Notes under the pieces: model-generated
What the model saw: only the letters and a program-made list of their open reading frames with translations
Told to the model about the DNA's origin: nothing
Databases searched by the model: none
Translations under genes and position numbers: made by a program
Origin: CADEFQ01 sp050249415
GTDB lineage: Bacteria > Pseudomonadota > Gammaproteobacteria > Steroidobacterales > Steroidobacteraceae
Length of the DNA stretch: 64,000 nucleotides
NCBI GenBank assembly: GCA_050249415.1
Contig: JBFWQO010000001.1
Location: forward strand, 62,001-126,000
Direction: 5' to 3'
Part shown: positions 49,452 to 58,343 of the stretch, piece by piece
Position numbering within the stretch: the stretch's first letter is position 1
Layout of the letters: every line of letters starts with the position of its first letter

Positions 49452-50387
49452 TTATGTGCGCGTGCGCCGGGCGAGCCACGCGACGAGCCCGTCGGCGTTG
49501 AGATCGAGATCGTCGGCGAGCAGCGCATCGAAGCGGCGCTCGTCCATCGTGCAGCCGTGCGCGAGTGCGCGCTCGCGCAGCAGCGCGCGCAGGTCGGCGC
49601 GGATGCGTGCGCGGCGGTCCGGCGCGGTCGCGTGCCGATCGGCGATGGCCGCGAACGCGCGCACCTGCGCCGTCATGTCGTCGGCGAGCCGCGCGACATC
49701 GGTGACGCGCGCGTAGTGCGTGAGGTGCACGGCCACGGGCCGCCAGGCCGCGATCCGCGCGACGGACGACTCGAGCTGCTGCGGGTCGAACTGGGTCGGC
49801 GTGGTGGTCGGAAAGATGAACGCGCCCCGCGCGGTATCGAACTCGCGATAGGACAGCCCGAACGTATCGCCGGTAAACACGGTGCGCGAGGCGTGATCGA
49901 CGATCGCCTGGTGATGCAGCGCGTGCCCGGGCGTGAACCAGAACTCGAGTTCGCGACCGGCGAGCGACAATCGCTCGCCGTCCTCGCTCACGTGCACGCG
50001 CGCCGCGTCGATCGGCAGGATCTCTCCGTACAGCTCGTGATAGCGCGCCTCGCCATAGACCGCGATCGACGCGGTGACGAGCTTCGAGGGATCGATCATG
50101 TGCGGCGCGCCGCGCGGGTGCACGACGAGCCTGGCGTTCGGCAAAGCGCGCATCAGCGAACCGGCGCCGCCGGCGTGATCGAGGTGCACATGGGTCAGCA
50201 GCACGTAGTCGACGTCGCCCGGCGCGTGCCCGAGCGCTGCGAGCCCCGCGAGTGCGCCTGGCGACGAGCGCGCGGTGCCGGTGTCGACGAGCGCCGCGCG
50301 ACCGCGATGGCTGATCACATGGATCGCCGCCATCTGCGGGCGGACGTATCGTGCGTCGATTGCGGTGATGTCGTCGGGGCCGTGCAT
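49452..50387 (-). CDS. MBL-fold metallohydrolase
   Basis: 311 residues. The metal-binding motif HVHLDHAGGAG is intact with further ligands in FTPGHALHHQAIV and FTGDTFGLSYREFD; the last ligand is likely in VHLTHYARV. The C-terminal about 80 residues are helical. This resembles MBL hydrolases of uncertain substrate that act on thioesters or lactones. It lies 19 bp upstream of the acuI-like gene, so it may serve acyl-CoA metabolism (inference). It diverges from the S9 peptidase gene with a 31-bp gap. GAGGAC precedes the ATG. Confidence 0.85.
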   Translation of the reverse strand: MHGPDDITAIDARYVRPQMAAIHVISHRGRAALVDTGTARSSPGALAGLAALGHAPGDVDYVLLTHVHLDHAGGAGSLMRALPNARLVVHPRGAPHMIDPSKLVTASIAVYGEARYHELYGEILPIDAARVHVSEDGERLSLAGRELEFWFTPGHALHHQAIVDHASRTVFTGDTFGLSYREFDTARGAFIFPTTTPTQFDPQQLESSVARIAAWRPVAVHLTHYARVTDVARLADDMTAQVRAFAAIADRHATAPDRRARIRADLRALLRERALAHGCTMDERRFDALLADDLDLNADGLVAWLARRTRT

Positions 50388-50418
50388 GTCGTCCTCACAT
50401 GTATGTCACCATATCCGG

Positions 50419-52263
50419 ATGCGACGATCTTGTCCCGCCCTCGTCCTTGCGGCCTTCGTGGCCGTGACGGCACAGGCCGCGCGCGAAGAGCGCGGCACCC
50501 TCGTCCTCGACGGCGTGCCGCCGGCGTCCCCCGCACTCATCGAGCGCGTGCGACCCTGGTTGCAGGCGCGCGCCGCGCGTTTTCGCGGCTGGTTGCCGGA
50601 CGGCGCGATGCTAGTCACGACGCGCTTCGCCGAGGCGCGGCAGCTCCATCGCGTCGCCGCGCCGCTCGGCGCGCGCGAACAACTCACGTTCGGTGCCGAC
50701 GACGTGCTCGTCGCGTCGGCTTCGCCCGCAGCCGGAAGCACCGGCGTGCCGTTTCTCACGGCCACCGGCGCCGGCGGCCCGCCGCAGCTGTGGGCGTGGC
50801 GTTTCGCGGACCGCACGGCGCAGCGGGTCCCGGGCCCCGCGGTGCGCGGCACCTCGTTCGTGTGGTCGCCCGACGGCCGCACGGTCGCCTATGCCGGCGC
50901 GGCCGCGGATGGTGTGCACGATGATGTCGTCGCGTTCGAGCCGGGCCGCGCGCAGGACGCACGGCTGCTGGTCGCGGCGGGCGCGAGGAACTGGCGGCCG
51001 CTCGCGTGGTCGGCGGATGGCGCGCACCTGCTGCTCGAGACGGCCGGTGCACAGGCTCGCGAACTGTGGCTCGCGGACGCCGCGACCGGCGGCATCGCGG
51101 TGGTCCCGCTCGAGACGGCCCCGCGCGGCATCCGCGCCGCGCGCTTCGCCCCCGACGGGCGGGGCATTTACCTGGTCGCGCAGATCGAAGGCGATTTTTC
51201 GCAGCTGTATTACCTCGACCCCGTCGCGAACACGATGCGCGCGCTCACTGCCGACATTCCCTGGGACATCGAGAGCTTCGCGGTGTCGCCCGACGGCCGC
51301 TGGCTCGCCTACGCCGCGAACGTCGCGGGCACGAGCCGGCTCTCGGTCGTCGACCAGGTCGCGCGCAGCGAACTCGCGCCGGTCGGGCTGCCGGCAGGAC
51401 GCATCTCCGACCTCGCCTTCGACCGGGACGGCAAGCGCCTCGCCATGACCGCGGAAAGCGCGGTGCAGCCGCCGGATGTCTATGTCTACGAACCCGCCGG
51501 CAACACCCTGACACGCTGGACACACAGCGAACTCGGCCCGCTCGACCCCGCGGCACCGGTGACACCCGAGCTCATCCGTTTCCCGACCTGGGACCGCGTG
51601 GGCGGCAGCGCGCGCACCTTGCCGGCCTGGGTCTTCCGGCCGCGCACGCCGGGACCGCATCCGGTGCTCGTGCGCATCGCGAGCGGGCGCGACGAACAGG
51701 CTCGGCCCGTGTTCGACGAGTTCTCGCAGATCGCGGTGAACGTGCTCGGCTATGCGGTCGTTACGCCGAACGTGCGCGGCGCGGCGGGCTATGGACGCGG
51801 CTTCGCCGCGCTCGGCGACGGGCGCAGCGAGGATGCGATCCGCGACATCGGTTCACTCCTCGTCTGGATCGGCGTGCAGCGCGACTTCGACCGTTCGCGC
51901 ATCGTGCTGATGGGCGAATCGCAGAGCGCGCCGGTCGCGCTCGGCTCGCTCGCGCAGTACAACGATCGCGTGGCGGGCGGCATCGTGCTGTCGGGCGCGG
52001 CCTCGTGGAGCCGCATCCCGAATGCGCGCGCGCTGCGCAGGCCGCTCCTCGTCATTCACGGCGCGCAGGACACGGTGGCCCCGGTGTTCGAGGCGGAACG
52101 GCTCGTCGCGAGCGCGCGCGGCAACGGCGCCGAAGTGTGGTACCTCGGCGCGAAAGACGAGGGGCACGGCTTCCGGCGCAAGGCGAACCGCGACGCGTGG
52201 CTCACCACGGCCGCGGCATTCCTCGAACGATTGAACGGGCGCGCCGGGCTCAGCGCGCGCTGA
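50419..52263 (+). CDS. Exported prolyl-oligopeptidase-family (S9) peptidase
   Basis: 614 residues: signal peptide (SCPALVLAAFVAVTAQA), an N-terminal beta-propeller region with TolB-like blades (SPDGRTVAYAG, SPDGRWLAYAAN, FDRDGKRLAM) and a C-terminal alpha/beta hydrolase. Catalytic triad candidates are S501 in MGESQSAPVAL, D551 in GAQDTVAP and H583 in DEGHGF. The nucleophile elbow lacks the usual G-x-S-x-G(G): its second Gly is replaced by Ser-Ala, so activity may differ from canonical S9. Start ATG 50419 gives a proper signal peptide. The 3' end overlaps the cytochrome gene by 14 bp. Confidence 0.85.
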   Translation: MRRSCPALVLAAFVAVTAQAAREERGTLVLDGVPPASPALIERVRPWLQARAARFRGWLPDGAMLVTTRFAEARQLHRVAAPLGAREQLTFGADDVLVASASPAAGSTGVPFLTATGAGGPPQLWAWRFADRTAQRVPGPAVRGTSFVWSPDGRTVAYAGAAADGVHDDVVAFEPGRAQDARLLVAAGARNWRPLAWSADGAHLLLETAGAQARELWLADAATGGIAVVPLETAPRGIRAARFAPDGRGIYLVAQIEGDFSQLYYLDPVANTMRALTADIPWDIESFAVSPDGRWLAYAANVAGTSRLSVVDQVARSELAPVGLPAGRISDLAFDRDGKRLAMTAESAVQPPDVYVYEPAGNTLTRWTHSELGPLDPAAPVTPELIRFPTWDRVGGSARTLPAWVFRPRTPGPHPVLVRIASGRDEQARPVFDEFSQIAVNVLGYAVVTPNVRGAAGYGRGFAALGDGRSEDAIRDIGSLLVWIGVQRDFDRSRIVLMGESQSAPVALGSLAQYNDRVAGGIVLSGAASWSRIPNARALRRPLLVIHGAQDTVAPVFEAERLVASARGNGAEVWYLGAKDEGHGFRRKANRDAWLTTAAAFLERLNGRAGLSAR

Positions 52264-52882
52264 AACGGCTCGCGCGCCGCGGCACCGTTTCGAGGCCCGG
52301 CGACCGGCTGCTGTAGTACGCGGCGAGCGCCTTCATGTCGGCGGGCGTCAGGGTCGCGGCGAAACCCGCCATGATCGGGTTCTTGCGCGCACCCTTCTTG
52401 TATTCCTCGAGCGCGCGCTCGAGGTAATCGGCGTGCTGCCCGGCGAGATTCGGATACTCCGGCAACACCGCCACGCCGTTGCCGCCGTGGCAGGCGACGC
52501 ACACCTGCGCGGCCTCCGGCGCGTTCGCCGCGGGCGGCTCGTCGGCGGGCTGCAGCGCGGCGCCGCCGAGCCACGCCGCGATGTCTTCGATCTGCTGGTC
52601 GGTCAGTGAAGACGCCTGCGCGTGCATCGTGCCGTGCGCGCGGTTGCCCGAACGATATTCCTGCAGCGCGAGGGCGAGATAGGCGGTGTTCTGGCCGTGC
52701 AGCTTCGGCACGCTGTAGGTGGGGTAGACGTTCTTGTAGTTGTCGATCGCGTGGCAGCCGAGGCACGTATAGGCGAGGGTCTGGCCGCGCTCGGCATTGC
52801 CGTCCGCGCGCGCAATGCCGGCGACGCCTGCGAACAGGGCGGAAAGAGCGACGACTGTGGCGATCCGGCTGGCGAACGACAT
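52250..52882 (-). CDS. Dihaem cytochrome c (c4-type)
   Basis: 210 residues: signal peptide (MSFASRIATVVALSALFAGVAGIARA), then two similar c-type domains each with a CxxCH haem motif, CLGCHAID near the start and CVACHGGNGVAVL in the second half. The Met ligands are likely in HGTMHAQ and IMAGFAATL. This layout matches periplasmic c4 cytochromes that pass electrons to terminal oxidases. It could accept electrons from the molybdenum hydroxylase, but that is speculation. Confidence 0.9.
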   Translation of the reverse strand: MSFASRIATVVALSALFAGVAGIARADGNAERGQTLAYTCLGCHAIDNYKNVYPTYSVPKLHGQNTAYLALALQEYRSGNRAHGTMHAQASSLTDQQIEDIAAWLGGAALQPADEPPAANAPEAAQVCVACHGGNGVAVLPEYPNLAGQHADYLERALEEYKKGARKNPIMAGFAATLTPADMKALAAYYSSRSPGLETVPRRASRFSAR

Positions 52883-52985
52883 GAAAGGTCCCCGCGAAAT
52901 GGAACCGTGGATGTTACCGGTTTGCGCACCGGAATTGCCAACCCCGCTTCCCCGCAGGGCGGGCGGATGGCACGATCGGGCGCGC

Positions 52986-53432
52986 ATGATCGCCCTTATA
53001 CAGCGCGTCAACCACGCCGAGGTCATGGTCGGCGACCGGGAGGTCGGCCGCATCGGGCGCGGGCTGCTCGCGCTGATCGGCGTGCGCGCGGAGGATTCGC
53101 CGGCCTCGGCGTCGCGCCTGCTCGAGCGGCTGCTGGCCTATCGCGTCTTTCCGGACGGGGAGGGTCGCATGAACCGCTCGCTCGCCGACACGGGCGGCGC
53201 CCTGCTGCTCGTGCCGCAGTTCACGCTCGCGGCCGACACGCGCAAGGGCAATCGCGCCGGCTTCAGCACCGCCGCGGCGCCGGCCGACGCGCAGCGGCTT
53301 TTCGACCGGCTGGTGACCGAGGCGCGGGCGCAGCATCCGCAGGTCGCGGCCGGCGAGTTCGGGGCGCACATGCGGGTCGCGCTCGAAAACGACGGTCCGG
53401 TCACATTCTGGCTCGAGGCGAATGCCGGCTGA
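52986..53432 (+). CDS. dtd: D-aminoacyl-tRNA deacylase
   Basis: 148 residues, full length. Motifs: the VPQFTLAADTRKGNRAGFS block corresponding to the SQFTL catalytic region, and the Gly-cisPro motif in NDGPVTFWLE near the C-terminus. It removes D-amino acids (and glycine) from mischarged tRNA. It precedes tatA by 81 bp. Confidence 0.97.
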   Translation: MIALIQRVNHAEVMVGDREVGRIGRGLLALIGVRAEDSPASASRLLERLLAYRVFPDGEGRMNRSLADTGGALLLVPQFTLAADTRKGNRAGFSTAAAPADAQRLFDRLVTEARAQHPQVAAGEFGAHMRVALENDGPVTFWLEANAG

Positions 53433-53468
53433 CGCCGAACTTTCCCGGTCCAGCCACGTCTTTTGTCC

Positions 53469-53474
53469 TATCAT
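53469..53474 (+). promoter_or_regulatory. Possible -10 for tatABC
   Basis: TATCAT between dtd and tatA; the -35 is not convincing. A CGAGG ribosome-binding site sits 7 nt before the tatA ATG, so this transcript would have a leader. Confidence 0.3.
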
Positions 53475-53513
53475 CCGCACACCTGCGCATGCGTGCGCAT
53501 CGTCGAGGTTTTT

Positions 53514-53759
53514 ATGGGTATCGGGATGCGCGAGCTGATCATCATCCTGCTGGTGGTCCTGCTCGTTTTCGGCGCCAAGAAGTTGCGGACGATCGGGTCC
53601 GACCTCGGCGCAGCGGTACGCGGCTTCAAGAAGTCGATGGGTGAGGGCGAGGCCGAGGGCAGCGCCGACGTGAAGCAGCTGCAGTCGACCGACAAGGACG
53701 CGGAGTTCCCCGAAGTCGCCAAGCGCGACGCCGACAGCAAGATCGACCGCGGCGCCTGA
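53514..53759 (+). CDS. tatA: Twin-arginine translocase subunit TatA
   Basis: 81 residues: a short N-terminal membrane helix with MGIGMRELIIILLVVLLVFGAKKLRTIGSDLGAAVRGFKKSM, the FGAKKLR/G hinge and amphipathic helix typical of TatA, and a polar tail. TatA oligomers form the transport pore for folded proteins. It is the first gene of tatABC. Confidence 0.97.
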   Translation: MGIGMRELIIILLVVLLVFGAKKLRTIGSDLGAAVRGFKKSMGEGEAEGSADVKQLQSTDKDAEFPEVAKRDADSKIDRGA

Positions 53760-53779
53760 GCGGCCGCAGCAGGCCCGCG

Positions 53780-54202
53780 ATGTTCGAGGTCGGCTTCACC
53801 GAGCTGCTGCTGATCTTTGCGCTGGCACTCATCGTGCTCGGCCCGGAGAAGCTGCCGCGGGTGGCCTCGCAGGTCGGCCGCTGGATCGGCCGTGCGCGCG
53901 CGATGGCGCGGCAGTTCCGTGAACAGCTCGAGGAAGAAACGATCCTCGATGAAACGATCCGTCCGCCGGCGACACCGCAGCCCTCGTCGCAACCGCAGCC
54001 GCCGTCGCCGCAGGCGGAAAAGTATTACCAGCCGGACGACGACGTTGCGCGCGCCGACGTGAGCCACGCGGATGCCGGCGCCGGGCCGCCCGCCGACGAC
54101 GCCGCTGCCGACGCCCGCCCCGCCGCGGCGTCATCCGCAACCGCTGCGCCCGCCGCGGCGCCACCTTCGCAGCCGACCGCGGATCATGAGCGAGGAACCT
54201 GA
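53780..54202 (+). CDS. tatB: Twin-arginine translocase subunit TatB
   Basis: 140 residues: MFEVGFTELLLIFALALIVLGPEKLPRVASQVGRWIGRARAMARQFREQLEEE is the TatB start with the conserved Glu and GPEKLP hinge. The C-terminal half is a low-complexity Pro/Ala/Asp tail. TatB with TatC forms the signal-peptide receptor. The stop overlaps the tatC start by 17 bp. Confidence 0.96.
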   Translation: MFEVGFTELLLIFALALIVLGPEKLPRVASQVGRWIGRARAMARQFREQLEEETILDETIRPPATPQPSSQPQPPSPQAEKYYQPDDDVARADVSHADAGAGPPADDAAADARPAAASSATAAPAAAPPSQPTADHERGT

Positions 54203-54953
54203 GCGGCTCGCCGAGGGCACGCTGGTCTCGCACCTGCTCGAGCTGCGCGATCGGCTGCTGCGCGCGTTCGTGGCGGTGATCGTCGTGTTCATCCCGTGCG
54301 CGATCTATTCGGACGAACTGTTCACTTTCCTCGCGCAGCCGTTGATCGAGAAGTTGCCGAAGGGCGCCACGCTGATCGCGACCAGCGTGATCTCGCCGTT
54401 CATGACTCCCTTCAAGCTCGCCTTCTTCGTCGCGCTGTTCATCGCGATGCCGTTCGTGCTGTACCAGGTGTGGGCCTTCGTCGCGCCCGGGCTCTACCGG
54501 CGTGAGCGCCGCTTCGGCATGCCGCTGCTCGCATCGTCGATCGTGCTGTTCTACCTCGGCGCCGCGTTCGCGTACGTCGCGGTATTCCCGGTGATGTTCG
54601 ATTTCTTCGCGAAGACGACGCCCGCCGGCGTCACGATGATGACCGACATCACGAGCTACATGGATTTCATCCTGACGATGTTCTTCGCGTTCGGCGTCGC
54701 GTTCGAGATGCCGGTCGCCGTGGTGCTGCTCGTGCTCGCCGGGCTCGTCAGGGTCGAGAAGCTCGCCGAAGCGCGCGGCTATGTGCTGATCGGGATCTTC
54801 GTCGTCGCGGCGTTCCTCACGCCGCCCGATGCGATATCGCAGAGCATCATGGCGATTCCGATGTACCTGCTCTATGAGGGCGGACTCGTGATGGCCCGCA
54901 TCATGCAGAGGATGCGACGCGCCGATACCCCGCGGGAACCCGAGCCGCCCTGA
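54186..54953 (+). CDS. tatC: Twin-arginine translocase subunit TatC
   Basis: 255 residues with six membrane helices. It carries the conserved N-terminal HLLELRDRLLRAF segment, the SPFMTPFKLAFFVALFIAMPFVLYQVWAFVAPGLYRRERR loop region and the late DAISQSIMAIPMYLLYEGG helix. It recognises twin-arginine signals; candidates in this window are the hydroxylase large subunit and the DUF1501 protein. The start was set at ATG 54186, overlapping tatB. Confidence 0.98.
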   Translation: MSEEPERLAEGTLVSHLLELRDRLLRAFVAVIVVFIPCAIYSDELFTFLAQPLIEKLPKGATLIATSVISPFMTPFKLAFFVALFIAMPFVLYQVWAFVAPGLYRRERRFGMPLLASSIVLFYLGAAFAYVAVFPVMFDFFAKTTPAGVTMMTDITSYMDFILTMFFAFGVAFEMPVAVVLLVLAGLVRVEKLAEARGYVLIGIFVVAAFLTPPDAISQSIMAIPMYLLYEGGLVMARIMQRMRRADTPREPEPP

Positions 54954-55073
54954 GGCAGGCCGGCGGCGGGTGGCGGTGCCTGTCGCGGTGCAGCGACTTC
55001 CGGACGGGCGTCAACGCGTGGCTGCATGGTTCGTTCTGGTACTCAAACGAACCTTGCCGGGCAGGGAGAGGCC

Positions 55074-56807
55074 ATGCGCTCGACATTGCACAGGCTGCTT
55101 GCTGCAGCGCTCGCCGCGAGTGCCTGCGTCCTCGCCGTGGCATGCGGCGGAGGCGGTGGCTCGAGCGAGCCGCCCGGGCCCCCGCCGCCTCCGCCGCCAC
55201 CGGCAGTCACGAAGCTCGAGGCGTATTCGTTCCTGAACCAGGCGACTTTCGGCGCCACGGAAGCCGAGGCGCAACGGCTCGTCGGCCTCGGGGATTCCAC
55301 CACCGCGTATGGGCGCTGGATCGACGAGCAGCTGCAGCGGCCCGCCTCGTTGCAACTGCCGCAGGTGCAGGCCGCGTACGCCGCCCTGTCGCAGCCCGTG
55401 CAGAACATCGGGCAGCTCAACAGGGATCGCGTCGATGCCTGGTTCCGCAACGTCGTGAACGGCCCCGACCAGCTGCGCCAGCGCGTGGCGTTCGCGCTGT
55501 CCGAGGTCATGGTCGTCTCGCAGCAGAGTGTGCTGCAGAACTATCCCTTCGCACTGGCGGACTATTACGACGTGCTCGCGCGCAATGCCTTCGGCAATTT
55601 CCGCGCGCTGATGGAGGCGGTGACGCTGCATCCGGCGATGGGCCTGTACCTCTCGATGCTCGGCAATCGCAAGCCCGATGTTGCGAACAACATCCGCCCC
55701 GACGAGAACTATGCGCGCGAACTGCTGCAGCTGTTCACCGTCGGGCTCGTGCAGCTGAACCCGGACGGCACCGCGCAGATCGACGGGCAGGGCCAGGAAG
55801 TGCCCACCTACGACCAGTCGGTCATCGAAGGATTCGCGCACGTCTACACGGGCTGGAACTGGGCGGGCGCCGCGAGCTTCGGGCAGGCGCGCCCGACACT
55901 CGCGAACCAGGTGCAGCCGATGCAGGCGTACGCCAACCAGCACGATACCGGCGCCAAGAAGGTTCTCTCGTATCCGGGCGCCGCGCTCGTCGGGATTCCG
56001 TCGCGCTCGCCCGCCAATCCCGCCGCGGACCTGCAGGATGCGCTCGACAACATCTTCAACCACCCGAACGTCGGCCCGTTCATTGCACGACGGCTGATCC
56101 AGCGCCTCGTGGCGAGCAATCCGTCGCCGGCTTACGTGCAGCGCGTCGCCGGCGTGTTTGCGAACGACGGCTCGGGGCAGCGGGGCAATCTCGGCGCGGT
56201 CGTGCGCGCGCTGCTGCTCGATCCGGAGGCGCGCAATCCACCCGCGGGCGACGCGGCGGGCAAGCTGAAGGAGCCGCTGCTGCGCATGACCCAGTTGTGG
56301 CGCGCGTACGGCGCTCGCAGCGAGAGCGGCCGCTTCGACGTGCAGACCCTGGCGTTCGTCGCCGGCCAGGGACCACTGCAGGCCCAGTCGGTGTTCAACT
56401 TCTTCAGCCCCTTCCATTCGCCGCCCGGTGAAATTGCGGACCAGGGGCTCGTCGCGCCCGAGCTGCAGATCGCCACCGAGTATCTCGATACGCTGCTCGC
56501 CAACTATCTGTTCGTCCAGACCTTCTGCTACACCTCGGCTCCGGTCACCGGTTGCCCGGCCGTGCGGCCCGGGATCCGGCCCGACCTCGTGTTCATCGAC
56601 GTGGGCGCCGAGACCGCGCTCGCGAACGACCCCGCGGCACTCGTCGATCGCATCTCGCAGAAGCTGCTCGGTGGCCCGCCATCGGCCACGCTGCAAGGCG
56701 AGGCGCGGGCCGCGGTGGAACGGGCGCCCACGACGCCCGGCGGCCTCCGGGTGGCCGAGGCGCTGTACCTCATCTCGACTTCGCCCGAATACGCCGCGCA
56801 GCGCTGA
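55074..56807 (+). CDS. DUF1800 family exported protein
   Basis: 577 residues. It has a hydrophobic signal (LAAALAASACVLAVACGGGGG) with a possible lipobox, a Gly/Pro-rich linker, then a large helical domain. Segments typical of DUF1800 are FLNQATFGATEAEAQRL, RVDAWFRNVVNGPDQLRQRVAFALSEVMVVS, DYYDVLARNAFGNFRALMEAVTLHPAMGLYLSMLGNRK and PDENYARELLQLFTVGLVQLNPDG. The function of the family is unknown. The start at 55074 is preceded by GGGAGAGG; ATG 55026 in the same frame is less likely. It is always paired with a DUF1501 gene in such loci. Confidence 0.9.
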   Translation: MRSTLHRLLAAALAASACVLAVACGGGGGSSEPPGPPPPPPPPAVTKLEAYSFLNQATFGATEAEAQRLVGLGDSTTAYGRWIDEQLQRPASLQLPQVQAAYAALSQPVQNIGQLNRDRVDAWFRNVVNGPDQLRQRVAFALSEVMVVSQQSVLQNYPFALADYYDVLARNAFGNFRALMEAVTLHPAMGLYLSMLGNRKPDVANNIRPDENYARELLQLFTVGLVQLNPDGTAQIDGQGQEVPTYDQSVIEGFAHVYTGWNWAGAASFGQARPTLANQVQPMQAYANQHDTGAKKVLSYPGAALVGIPSRSPANPAADLQDALDNIFNHPNVGPFIARRLIQRLVASNPSPAYVQRVAGVFANDGSGQRGNLGAVVRALLLDPEARNPPAGDAAGKLKEPLLRMTQLWRAYGARSESGRFDVQTLAFVAGQGPLQAQSVFNFFSPFHSPPGEIADQGLVAPELQIATEYLDTLLANYLFVQTFCYTSAPVTGCPAVRPGIRPDLVFIDVGAETALANDPAALVDRISQKLLGGPPSATLQGEARAAVERAPTTPGGLRVAEALYLISTSPEYAAQR

Positions 56808-56827
56808 GAACGCGAGGAGACGCAACC

Positions 56828-58237
56828 ATGAACCGCAGAGAACGCATGCAGCGCCGCCGGCTCCTGCAGATCGCCGCCGCGGGCGGTGCCGCCTGGGCCT
56901 TCGGCCGCCTGCCCGACGCCGTCTACGCGCAAGCCGTCAGCGCCTATGCGCGCTTCGCCGACTACAAGGCGCTCGTCTGCATCTTCCTCTTCGGCGGCAA
57001 CGATTCGTGGAACATGGTGGTGCCCCGCAGCGCCGCGGAGTATGCGGCCTACCAGCAGTCGCGGCAGAACCTCGCCGTCGCACAGGCGGACCTGTTGCCG
57101 ATCACGCCGGTCACGCCGCTGCCGAACGGCGCACAACTCGGCCTGCATCCCGCCATGCCCGGGCTCGCCGCGCTCTTCGAACAGGACGCGGCCTGCGCGG
57201 TGGTCGCGAACGTGGGGCCCCTCATAACGCCGACGTCGCTCGCACAATACGAGGCGAAATCGGTGGCGCTGCCGCCGCAGCTCTTTTCCCACAACGACCA
57301 GCAGGACCAGTGGCAGACGCTGCGTGGACGCGCAACGTCGAACACGGGCTGGGCCGGACGCATCGCCGATGCGCTCGGCACGCAGACGGGGCCCGCGGTG
57401 CCGCTCAATATTTCGCTCTCCGGCCAGTCGCTGTACCAGGCGGGAGACAGCACCTCATCGTATGTGATCGGACCGACCGGGCCGGTGAACTACTTCGGCC
57501 TCGACGGCAGCGACGCGTTGTCGGTGGCGCGCAAGGCGAGTGTCGAAACCGTCGCCGGCGCGGCCTACGGCACGATCTACGAGCGCGGATTCGCGCAGGT
57601 ACGCCAGCGCGCGCTGCACTCCGCACAGGCGGTGAACGCGGCGCTCGCGACCGTGCGCACGCCGAATGCCGCACCGTTCGCGACGGTCTTTCCCGCCTCG
57701 CCGCTCGGCACGCAACTGCAGACCGTCGCCGAAATGATCGCGGTGCGCGGCACGCTCGAGGCTTCGCGACAGATCTTTTTCGTCGCCACCGGCGGCTTCG
57801 ATTCGCACGACGACCAGATGCAGGACCAGCCGGGACTGCTCGCGAACCTGAGCGCCTGCCTCGCCGCCTTCCATCGCGCAACGGTCGAGATGGGCGTCGC
57901 GCAGAGCGTCACCGCGTTCACGCAATCGGACTTCGGGCGCACGCTCACCTCGAACGGCGACGGCACCGACCACGCGTGGGGCGGCGTGCAGCTGGTCGCG
58001 GGCGGCGCGGTGCGTGGTCGCGATGTCTACGGCGGCTATCCCGTGCTGCGCATCGGCGCGACCCTCGGGGCCGATGGCGCGGACGACGTCGGCGGCGGGC
58101 GCTTCATCCCGACGACCTCCTCCGACCAGTACGCCGCCACGCTCGCGCGCTGGTTCGGCGTGGCCGACGCGGATCTCGCGCTGATCGCACCGGCCATCGA
58201 CCACTTCGCGCAGCGCGACCTCGGCTTCATGGCCTGA
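56828..58237 (+). CDS. DUF1501 family protein, Tat signal
   Basis: 469 residues. The N-terminus carries a Tat-like motif (QRRRLLQIAAAGGAAWAF), then LVCIFLFGGNDSWNMVVPRS, the conserved start of DUF1501, with TGGFDSHDDQMQDQPGLLANL and TAFTQSDFGRTLTSNGDGTDHAWGGVQLVAGGAVRG later. The fold belongs to the alkaline-phosphatase-like superfamily by resemblance of the D-H-x(n)-G-G block, with unknown activity. It starts 20 bp after the DUF1800 stop, so the two are cotranscribed. Nearby tatABC could export it. Confidence 0.9.
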   Translation: MNRRERMQRRRLLQIAAAGGAAWAFGRLPDAVYAQAVSAYARFADYKALVCIFLFGGNDSWNMVVPRSAAEYAAYQQSRQNLAVAQADLLPITPVTPLPNGAQLGLHPAMPGLAALFEQDAACAVVANVGPLITPTSLAQYEAKSVALPPQLFSHNDQQDQWQTLRGRATSNTGWAGRIADALGTQTGPAVPLNISLSGQSLYQAGDSTSSYVIGPTGPVNYFGLDGSDALSVARKASVETVAGAAYGTIYERGFAQVRQRALHSAQAVNAALATVRTPNAAPFATVFPASPLGTQLQTVAEMIAVRGTLEASRQIFFVATGGFDSHDDQMQDQPGLLANLSACLAAFHRATVEMGVAQSVTAFTQSDFGRTLTSNGDGTDHAWGGVQLVAGGAVRGRDVYGGYPVLRIGATLGADGADDVGGGRFIPTTSSDQYAATLARWFGVADADLALIAPAIDHFAQRDLGFMA

Positions 58238-58343
58238 GCCGCGCGGGGCCCCTTCGGTTCGCCTTGCCCGCGCGAGGCCACATCGGTCACACTCCGGCGC
58301 CATCGTGGCGCCACGCGCCCGCCAGCAACGAGAGAGTCCGCCC

